A stretch of 64,000 bases of DNA, taken from positions 113,943 to 177,942 of the forward strand of contig JALHPZ010000012.1 in NCBI GenBank assembly GCA_022842245.1. The letters run 5' to 3'. Made by a program: the position numbers and the translations under genes. The notes under the pieces were generated by a model that was not told the origin of the DNA, did not search any database, and worked only from the letters and a program-made list of their open reading frames with translations. This DNA comes from Gemmataceae bacterium. GTDB lineage: Bacteria; Planctomycetota; Planctomycetia; Gemmatales; Gemmataceae. Of this stretch, positions 18,031-25,045 are shown in pieces (position 1 is the stretch's first letter; each line of letters starts with the position of its first letter).

Positions 18031-19620
18031 TCAGGGCTTGTTCCGGGCCAGCGCTTCGATCTCCGCCTCGCCCAGCGCGCGGCGATAGATGCGGAGATCC
18101 GCGAGCGTTCCGTTCAGGGGGCCGTTGGCGCCGCTGCCGAGTCGCAACGGCTGGTCCGCGTCCACGCGATAGCCGGTCGCGTCGAACGGCGGGGTCTGGG
18201 CGACGCGTTTGCCGTCCACAAAAAGTGTCAGTCGGTTCGCCGATTTGACGGCCGCGACATGGTGCCAGCCGGCCGGCAACGGTTGCCCCCACATCGCCTG
18301 TTGCCCGGCCGAGTACGTGAAGATCTTCCCGGACGGGAGAGTGCTGGCGAACAATCGGCCGTCGTGTTCCGCCATCGTCCACACGCGGCGGTACTTCACT
18401 TCCGGGGTGAGGTCGAGCCGGGCCAGCTTCTTCCAGGTCGTATCGCCCTCGTAGGAGTACACTTCGCCGAGCGGCAGGGTGCCGGCGATGAGTCGGCCAT
18501 TGTGTACGGCCATCCCCATCACTTCCAACTCGTCGCCGAGGCGGCCGGTATCGGTCCACTTTTCGACGCCGTCGAAGCGGTAGACGCGTCCGCTCGGCCA
18601 GGTGCCGACGTACAGCCGCCCGTAGTACTGCGCGAAGGAATAGGTCTGGGTGTTGTCGCCGAGTTGTCCGCAATCGGTCCAGCTCCGGCCGTCAAAGCGG
18701 TAGACGCGACCGCCGTCGTAGCTGCCGGCGAAGATGTGCCCGTCGTGCACCGTCAGGGGAACGACGCGCCGCGTGCCCATGTCCCCGGTCTTCGGGTCGA
18801 GGACTTCCGGCACGGCGAGCGAAGTCCATTTCGCATGGCCGTCGTAGCGAAAGAAACCCGCCGGTTTGTACAGCGACGACGCGTAGAGCCGGCCGCGGAA
18901 CACGACGAACCCGCCGACCGCTTCGGTTTGGGGCAACGATCCGCAATCCGTCCAGTGCGTTCCACCCTCGTAGCGGAAGACCTTTCCACCGAGCGCGAGG
19001 TTCTCCGACTCCTTCAGGCTCGAGCCGGCCACGCGATACTTCCCGGTACCGGCGTAGAGCTTCCCGTCGAAAACCGCCATCGCGGTCACGGCGTTCGACC
19101 GGTCCGGTGCGCCGCAGTCGATCCACTTCGACTCGCCCGCATAGCGGTAGACGCGCCCCGATTCGTCCTTCCCCGGCTCGCAGGTGCCCGCGTACAAGGC
19201 ACCGTCGTGGACCGCCATCGAGAACGCGAAGAGCGCGTTGCCGGGCCGGCCGCAGTCGCGCCATTCGCTGGACCGGTTGTCGTCGATGCCGAATTGGAGG
19301 TGCCGGTCGTTCGGCTGATTCGAGGTCACGCCCGGACTGCTCTTGAGCGTGAGGTGATACCCGCGGCGCGTCTTCGGGTCATAACGGCTGAGCAGGTCGC
19401 CGGTCGGACGATCGAGTTTGTCATCCACCTTCACCCACGTCGCGATCGAGAAGTCGCCCTGGCCCAGCACCGGCACGTCCTTGGCTGGCACCTCGCGCGG
19501 CTCGGTCACCGTGGGCCAATGCGCGGCGAGGTCGCGCCTCGGATCGATCGGGTCGGCGGCGGCACTCCGGCCAATCGCAAGGACGACGACCGCGACGGGG
19601 ATCCAGCGGACGCAGCTCAT
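18031..19620 (-). CDS. exported LamG-domain protein with an inserted seven-bladed propeller
   Basis: A 529-residue exported protein (signal peptide to about residue 22). Residues 54-115 are the first half of a LamG/concanavalin-type jelly roll (QGDFSIATWVKVDD, then LLSRYD), and residues 448-529 are its second half (WHHVAAVKSANRLTLFVDGK, then LADLRIYRRALGEAEIEAL). Between them, about 118-445, are seven repeats of roughly 45 residues, each with the pattern W-x-D-C-G, then a VxDGxLYAGT-type strand, then GRVYRYDG. That count matches a closed seven-bladed propeller. LamG domains bind glycans or act as adhesion modules. The gene ends 38 bases from the converging isochorismatase gene. Function unknown. 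Confidence 0.82.
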   Translation of the reverse strand: MSCVRWIPVAVVVLAIGRSAAADPIDPRRDLAAHWPTVTEPREVPAKDVPVLGQGDFSIATWVKVDDKLDRPTGDLLSRYDPKTRRGYHLTLKSSPGVTSNQPNDRHLQFGIDDNRSSEWRDCGRPGNALFAFSMAVHDGALYAGTCEPGKDESGRVYRYAGESKWIDCGAPDRSNAVTAMAVFDGKLYAGTGKYRVAGSSLKESENLALGGKVFRYEGGTHWTDCGSLPQTEAVGGFVVFRGRLYASSLYKPAGFFRYDGHAKWTSLAVPEVLDPKTGDMGTRRVVPLTVHDGHIFAGSYDGGRVYRFDGRSWTDCGQLGDNTQTYSFAQYYGRLYVGTWPSGRVYRFDGVEKWTDTGRLGDELEVMGMAVHNGRLIAGTLPLGEVYSYEGDTTWKKLARLDLTPEVKYRRVWTMAEHDGRLFASTLPSGKIFTYSAGQQAMWGQPLPAGWHHVAAVKSANRLTLFVDGKRVAQTPPFDATGYRVDADQPLRLGSGANGPLNGTLADLRIYRRALGEAEIEALARNKP

Positions 19621-19682
19621 GGATGCTCGCTCGTTCAGTTACAGTGCACCGTGGCACAGTCGACACGGCGGCTTTGAGAAGG

Positions 19683-21092
19683 TCAGAACAGTTCGGTGAG
19701 TGCGCGGCCGTCTTCCATGAGGTGGAACGGTCGGCCCTCGCGGTCAACGGCGTGAAGGTCGTCAATGCCCATCGCGTGGAACACGGTTCGGGCGATATGC
19801 TCCGGCGCGACGGGGTTCTGGTCGGGGTATTCGGCCCGCTTGTCGGTGGTGCCGAACACCTGCCCGCCCCGGACGCCGCCACCCGCGAGCAGTACCGACT
19901 GGCACGCCGTCCAGTGGTCCCGCCCTGCTCCGCTCACCCCGCCCGATCGCGGGTCGCCGATCTTCGGCTTCCGCCCCATCTCGCTGGACACGATCACCAG
20001 CGTCGATTCAAGCATCCCCCTCTGGTGCAGGTCGTCCAGAAGCGCCGCGAACGGGCGGTCGAACTCCGGCAGCAGTCGATCCTTCAGGCAGGTGAAGTTG
20101 TTCCCGTGCGTGTCCCACCCGCCGCCGCTCTTGCACAGCTTGTCGAGTTCCTTGTCGCCCTTCCAGAACACGGTGACGAAGTGAACGCCGGCCTCGACCA
20201 GCCGGCGGGCGAGCAGCATGGACATCGAGTTGATGCCGGGGCCGTAGCGTTCGCGTACGGCGGCCGGTTCCGCGCGCAGGTCGAAGGCGTTGCGGGTCCC
20301 GGCCGAGGCCAGCAGGGTGAACGCCTTCCGCTGGGGAATGCTGAACTCGCGGTTCGTCGCCGATTGCTCCGCCAGTCCCCGCACGCGATCCAACTCGCCG
20401 AGTAGGGAGCGGCGGTCCTGCAGTCGGGCGACGGTGGTATCCCCGGACAGCGAGAGCGCGGGCACCTGGAAGTCGAGCGGCTTCTCGCGGCTTCCGTCGA
20501 CGAAGACCGGGTCGTACTCGAGGCCGAGGCGGGCGGCGAACTGCCCCGGCCGCGTGTATTGCGGGGCGTCTTCCTTCTGCGGCAGGGTAATCGCGGAGGG
20601 CAGGTTCGGCAGCGGCGGCCGCTTCGATGCGACGACCGACGCCATCGATGGCCAGTCGGTCGGGTACGGCGTGCGGGCGTTCAGCAGCTGGTGGAAGGTG
20701 CGGTCCGGCGCGTGGCCGGTGAGGTTGTAGTAGTAGCCGGCGTGGTGGTCCCCGGTGCCCCGGCGGTGATCGCCCAGCGAGCGGACGATGGCGAGGTGGT
20801 GCGCCTGCTTGGCGAGGTGCGGCAGGTGTTCGCACAACTGGATGGCCGGGGCGGAGGTCGGGACCGGCTTGAAGATGCCGCGAAATTCGACCGGAGCGTC
20901 CGGCTTCATGTCCCAGGTGTCGATGTGCGAGGCGCCGCCGCTCAGCCAAATGAGGATCGCCGACTTCGCCGCCTTTCGCGGACCGGGCGGCGCGGGGGCG
21001 GCGAGCACGCGGCCGGCGAGGTTCATGCCAAAGAACGGCAACCCGCCGGCCAGGAGGAACGTCCGTCGGGAGTGTTGCGATCCGTGGATCAT
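19683..21092 (-). CDS. DUF1501 family protein, Tat-exported
   Basis: A 469-residue planctomycete-type DUF1501 protein. It opens with a twin-arginine signal (HSRRTFLLAGGLPFFG) and has the alkaline-phosphatase-like elements of the family: ILIWLSGGASHIDTWDMKP, GGGWDTHGNNF and STLVIVSSEMGRKPK with GRDHW. These positions correspond to metal ligands of the sulfatase/phosphatase superfamily, but the activity of DUF1501 is unproven. The start is ATG 21092 with GGAAG upstream; 14 more in-frame residues exist upstream. It faces the DUF1592-type operon across a 362-base divergent region. DUF1501 genes usually pair with cytochrome-domain proteins, which fits. Confidence 0.9.
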   Translation of the reverse strand: MIHGSQHSRRTFLLAGGLPFFGMNLAGRVLAAPAPPGPRKAAKSAILIWLSGGASHIDTWDMKPDAPVEFRGIFKPVPTSAPAIQLCEHLPHLAKQAHHLAIVRSLGDHRRGTGDHHAGYYYNLTGHAPDRTFHQLLNARTPYPTDWPSMASVVASKRPPLPNLPSAITLPQKEDAPQYTRPGQFAARLGLEYDPVFVDGSREKPLDFQVPALSLSGDTTVARLQDRRSLLGELDRVRGLAEQSATNREFSIPQRKAFTLLASAGTRNAFDLRAEPAAVRERYGPGINSMSMLLARRLVEAGVHFVTVFWKGDKELDKLCKSGGGWDTHGNNFTCLKDRLLPEFDRPFAALLDDLHQRGMLESTLVIVSSEMGRKPKIGDPRSGGVSGAGRDHWTACQSVLLAGGGVRGGQVFGTTDKRAEYPDQNPVAPEHIARTVFHAMGIDDLHAVDREGRPFHLMEDGRALTELF

Positions 21093-21454
21093 GTTGCGTC
21101 TTCCGCGGAAGGGCAATCGCGCGTTCGACCGCACGGGGTGGGAATTCTCTTTTACTCGATCCGACGCTCCGGCTCAACATTTCTTCCCGGACATTCTCCG
21201 GGAGAGTGAGCGACACGAAAGTCGTTGGAGGTTTTGTTCAGTCCGCGCGTCATCCGTCCGAAGGACGGAAGAGCACCTGCGAATCGACGACATTCCAACA
21301 ACACCGGCGACGTCGATTCCGGGAAGGACGTTCCCGGAAATCGGTTGTTCCCGGTGTCGAGTTCGTCGAAAATGTACGGACGGCGGTTCGGCGGAGTTTC
21401 CGTCGAATCCGACCTTGGACCATCCTGTTCGGTTGCTCTGCACCGGGTCGTCGC
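21093..21454. promoter_or_regulatory. 362-bp divergent intergenic region between DUF1501 and cytochrome genes
   Basis: No gene is supported here. It should hold promoters for both directions, but I see no convincing -35/-10 pair. It contains a nested palindrome at 21301-21357 (listed separately) and a small hairpin CCGTCCGAAGGACGG near 21254. The frame open to 21206 on the plus strand has no convincing coding character before the GTG at 21455. Confidence 0.5.
21301..21357. promoter_or_regulatory. nested palindrome upstream of the DUF1592-type operon
   Basis: The centre is a perfect inverted repeat, TTCCGGGAA-5-TTCCCGGAA, at 21317-21339. An outer pair, ACACCGG (21301-21307) and CCGGTGT (21351-21357), encloses it, with partial pairing between. 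It lies about 100 bases before the GTG start of the cytochrome gene. It could be a dimeric repressor operator or a structured 5' leader. No regulator gene is adjacent. Confidence 0.5.
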
Positions 21455-23710
21455 GTGACAAGACTCTTCCCGCTGGCGTTGATCGTGTTTCCATTCGCGA
21501 GTCTGGGCTTGCACGGCGAGCCTCCGCGCGCGGCCAAGGGCGATCCCGCGAAACCGGCCCTCTACGAGAAGGAGATTCTCCCGTTCCTGAAAAGCCATTG
21601 CCTCGGCTGCCACGGCGGCGGCAAGCCGAAGGCCGACCTGTCGTTCGCGAAGTACACGGACGATTCTTCCGTCATCGCCGACCGCAAGACGTGGGAGGCG
21701 GTGCGGCAGATGGTGAAGTCGCGCGAGATGCCGCCGCCGGAGAAGCCCCGGCCAAAAGCCGAGGAGATCGACGCGGTGGCCGCCGCGATCCAGGCCGTGT
21801 TCGACCGGGCCGACGCGGCGGCGAAGCCGAACCCCGGGCGCGTGACCATGCGGCGGCTCAACCGCGTGGAATACGAGAATACGATCCGCGACCTCGTGGG
21901 CGTCCGCTTCCAGGCGACCGAGGATTTCCCCGCCGACGACGTGGGGTACGGCTTCGACAACATCGGCGACGTCCTCTCGGTGTCGCCCCTGTTGCTCGAA
22001 AAGTACCTGTCGGCGGCCGAGGCGATCCTCGACGAGGCGATCGTGATCGCCGATCCGCCCAAGCGCGAGACGCGATCCTTCGACACGATCCGCACCGGTT
22101 CCATCGACGTCGCCGGCGAACTGGGGAAGACGACCTCGTTCGAAGCCGGCACCTATCGTGTGCGGTGCCTCGTCGGCGGCGTGCAGGTCGGCGACGAACC
22201 GATCCGCGTGATGATGCGGGTGCTGGGCGAGGACGTGAAGGAGTTCGCGGTGGAGGCGACGGCCGCGAAACCGACGGCGATCGAGGCGCGCGTGGTGGTG
22301 AAAGCCGGTACGGGCCGCGTCGGCGTGAAGTTCCTCAACCCCGATCCCGATCGGAAGCGGGTCCTGCACCTCAAGGGAATCGAAGTGGAGGGGCCGTTCG
22401 ACCCCCCGCCGCTCGCGTACCCGGCGGCCCATGCGCGGCTCATGGCGCACGGGCCCGGCCTCGCCCCGCGCGACGCGGCCCGCGAAATCGTCGCCCGCTT
22501 CGCCACCCGCGCGTTCCGCCGGCCCGTCACCGACGCCGAAGTCGAAAAGTGCCTCGCCCTCTACGACGCCGCCGAGAAACGAGGCCAACGGTTCGAACTG
22601 CGGGTGCGCACGGCGCTCTATCGCGTGCTGGTCTCCCCGCATTTCCTCTTCCGCGTCGAACTCGACCCGCCCGGCGCCGCACCGGGAACCACCTACCCGA
22701 TCGGCGAATACGAACTCGCAAGCCGGCTCTCGTACTTCCTCTGGAACAGCATGCCGGACGACGAGTTATTCGCGCTCGCGAGCCGGGGGAAACTGCGGCA
22801 AAACCTGGAGGCGCAAGTCCGCCGCATGGTGAAGGACCCAAAGTCGACGTCCTTCCTGCACGGCTTCGCCGAACAGTGGCTGACGCTTCGCAAGCTCGAC
22901 CTCGCCTCGCCCGATCCGGTCCTGTTCCCGACTTTCACCCCCACGCTGCGCCAGGCGATGCTGCGGGAAAGCCTGCTGTTCTTCGAAGCGATGGTCCGCG
23001 AAGACCGGAGCGTGCCTGACCTTCTGGATGCCGACTTCACGTTCGTGAACGCGGAACTGGCGAAGCACTACGGCATCGCGGGCATTACGGGCCGCGAGTT
23101 CGTGCGCGTCCCGGCTCCGCCCCACCGCGGCGGGATGCTCACCCACGCCAGCCTGCTCGCGCTCGCGTCGAACGCCACGCGCACCTCCCCGGTGAAACGG
23201 GGCAAGTTCGTCCTCGATCAGTTGCTCAACACGCCCCCGCCACCCCCGCCGCCGGAACTGGACATCCCCGAACTCGAAGACCAGAAGCAACTGAAAGGGA
23301 CGCTTCGCCAGCAGATGGAACAGCACCGGGCGAACGCCGTGTGCGCCTCCTGCCACCGCCGGATGGACCCGATCGGGTTCGCGTTCGAGCAGTTCGACGC
23401 CATCGGGGCGTGGCGGGAGAAGGACGCCGGCGTCGCCATCGATGTTTCCGGCGAACTGCCCGACGGACGCAAGTTCGACGGGCCGGACGGGCTGCGGAAA
23501 CTGCTGCGGGCGGACAAGTCCGCGTTCGTCCGGTGCCTCGCCGAGAAGATGCTGACCTACGCGCTCGGGCGCGGGCTGGAGGACTATGATCGCCGGGCGG
23601 TGAATGGTATCATGGAGGCCGCCGGCAGGGCGGACGACCGGTTCTCCGCCCTGATCCTCGCGATCGTCCAGAGCGACCCTTTCCAAAAGCGAACCACTCC
23701 GGAGAAGTGA
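21455..23710 (+). CDS. planctomycete cytochrome-type DUF1587/1592/1588/1585 protein
   Basis: A 751-residue exported protein. A signal peptide (RLFPLALIVFPFASLGLHG) is followed by a planctomycete cytochrome c domain with a heme motif at C49-x-x-C52-H53 (SHCLGCHGG). Then come DUF1587 (MRRLNRVEYENTIRDLVG), a carbohydrate-module-like beta region, DUF1595 (IVARFATRAFRRPVTDAEVE), DUF1592 (YELASRLSYFLWNSMPDDEL), DUF1588 (RGGMLTHASLLALASNATRT) with a second CxxCH (VCASCHRRMDP, near residue 630), and DUF1585 (ELPDGRKFDGPDGLRKLL). The start is taken as GTG 21455. The DUF1552 gene begins one base after its stop. The domain set is well known in Planctomycetes but has no established function; a heme protein on the outer side of the membrane is likely. 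Confidence 0.92.
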   Translation: MTRLFPLALIVFPFASLGLHGEPPRAAKGDPAKPALYEKEILPFLKSHCLGCHGGGKPKADLSFAKYTDDSSVIADRKTWEAVRQMVKSREMPPPEKPRPKAEEIDAVAAAIQAVFDRADAAAKPNPGRVTMRRLNRVEYENTIRDLVGVRFQATEDFPADDVGYGFDNIGDVLSVSPLLLEKYLSAAEAILDEAIVIADPPKRETRSFDTIRTGSIDVAGELGKTTSFEAGTYRVRCLVGGVQVGDEPIRVMMRVLGEDVKEFAVEATAAKPTAIEARVVVKAGTGRVGVKFLNPDPDRKRVLHLKGIEVEGPFDPPPLAYPAAHARLMAHGPGLAPRDAAREIVARFATRAFRRPVTDAEVEKCLALYDAAEKRGQRFELRVRTALYRVLVSPHFLFRVELDPPGAAPGTTYPIGEYELASRLSYFLWNSMPDDELFALASRGKLRQNLEAQVRRMVKDPKSTSFLHGFAEQWLTLRKLDLASPDPVLFPTFTPTLRQAMLRESLLFFEAMVREDRSVPDLLDADFTFVNAELAKHYGIAGITGREFVRVPAPPHRGGMLTHASLLALASNATRTSPVKRGKFVLDQLLNTPPPPPPPELDIPELEDQKQLKGTLRQQMEQHRANAVCASCHRRMDPIGFAFEQFDAIGAWREKDAGVAIDVSGELPDGRKFDGPDGLRKLLRADKSAFVRCLAEKMLTYALGRGLEDYDRRAVNGIMEAAGRADDRFSALILAIVQSDPFQKRTTPEK

Positions 23711-23711
23711 C

Positions 23712-25043
23712 ATGACGAATCGAATGCTGTCGCGGCGGACGGTTCTGCGCGGGGCGGGCACGGCGATGGCGCTGCCGCTGCTGGACGCGATGCTGCCGCG
23801 GGGCCGGGCGGCGGAGAAGGCGACGGCGCCGCGGCGGATGGCGTTCATCTATTCGCCGAACGGGGCGATCATGCCCCACTGGACGCCGAAGACGGAAGGA
23901 GCGGACTTCGAGCTGCCGGCGTGCCTGAAGCCGATGGCGGAGCACCGCAAGGACATGATCGTCTTCAGCGGCTTGACGTGCGACAAGGCGCGGGCCAACG
24001 GCGACGGCGCCGGCGACCACGCGCGGGCGAGCGGCGCGTTCCTCACCGGCACCCAACCGAAGAAGACCGCCGGCGCGAACTTCCAGGCGGGCCTGTCGGC
24101 CGACCAGCTCGCCGCCCGCCGCCTCGGCGACCGCACCCGGCTGCCGTCGCTGGAGCTGGCCATCGAAAAGTTCCGCGGGGCCGGGAACTGCGATAGCGGC
24201 TACTCCTGCGTCTACGAACATACGCTCTCGTGGCGGGACGCCACCACGCCCGTGCCGCCGGAAGTGAACCCGCGACTGGTCTTCGACCGCCTCTTCGCCG
24301 ACAAACCGAACGACCCCGAAACCCGCGCGCGGAACGAACTGCGCGCCAGCGTCCTCGACGCCGTCCTCGACGACGCGAAGGAGTTGGATCGGAAGCTCGG
24401 CGGCGGCGACCGGCGGAAACTCGACCAGTACCTGTCCAGCGTGCGCGAACTGGAAAAGCGGCTGACCCGCGTCGAACCGCTCTCCCCGGCCGTCCTGCCC
24501 GACGACGTGTCGCGCCCCGCCGGCGTCCCCGCCGACCTCACCGAGCATATTCGCCTGCAACTGGACCTGCTGGTGCTCGCCTTCCAGACCGATACGACGC
24601 GCATCGGCACGTTCATGCTCGGCCGCGAAGGGAGCGAACAGAAATACCGCATGATCGGCGTGAACGAGGGACACCACACCCTCTCGCACCATATGAACAA
24701 GCCGGACAACCTCGACAAGCTCAAGATCATCAACACCTATCTCGTCACGCAGCTCGCGTATCTCACGGGCAAACTGAAGGCCGTGACGGAAGGCGACGGC
24801 ACGCTGCTCGACCATTGCATGATCGCGTTCGGCGGCGCCATTGCCGATCCGAACCGGCACCACCACCACGACCTGCCGCTCCTGCTCGTCGGTCGCGGCG
24901 GCGGCACGATCAAGACCGGCCGCCACATTCGCTACCAAACCGATACCCCCCTGAACAACCTCTGGCTGGCGATGCTCGACCGCTTCGGCGCGCCGACCCG
25001 GCAACTCGGCGACAGTACCGGCCTCCTCGACGGACTGGCGTAA
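23712..25043 (+). CDS. DUF1552 family protein, Tat-exported
   Basis: The 443-residue product starts with a twin-arginine signal (MLSRRTVLRGAGTAMALPLL) and carries the DUF1552 core: RRMAFIYSPNGAIMPHWTP, HARASGAFLTG, YSCVYEHTLSWRD and GVNEGHHTLSHH. These His/Asp-rich segments resemble the DUF1501 superfamily. DUF1552 genes are almost always next to DUF1592-type genes, as here, with a single base between the stop and this ATG; GGAG precedes it. The protein is probably the periplasmic partner of the cytochrome-type protein. The activity of the pair is unknown. Confidence 0.92.
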   Translation: MTNRMLSRRTVLRGAGTAMALPLLDAMLPRGRAAEKATAPRRMAFIYSPNGAIMPHWTPKTEGADFELPACLKPMAEHRKDMIVFSGLTCDKARANGDGAGDHARASGAFLTGTQPKKTAGANFQAGLSADQLAARRLGDRTRLPSLELAIEKFRGAGNCDSGYSCVYEHTLSWRDATTPVPPEVNPRLVFDRLFADKPNDPETRARNELRASVLDAVLDDAKELDRKLGGGDRRKLDQYLSSVRELEKRLTRVEPLSPAVLPDDVSRPAGVPADLTEHIRLQLDLLVLAFQTDTTRIGTFMLGREGSEQKYRMIGVNEGHHTLSHHMNKPDNLDKLKIINTYLVTQLAYLTGKLKAVTEGDGTLLDHCMIAFGGAIADPNRHHHHDLPLLLVGRGGGTIKTGRHIRYQTDTPLNNLWLAMLDRFGAPTRQLGDSTGLLDGLA

Positions 25044-25045
25044 TC

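Noticed and set aside
21206..21454. N-terminal extension of the cytochrome-type protein from an ATG at 21206
   Set aside because: The 83 added residues are Arg-rich without similarity and would bury the signal peptide that begins after the GTG at 21455.
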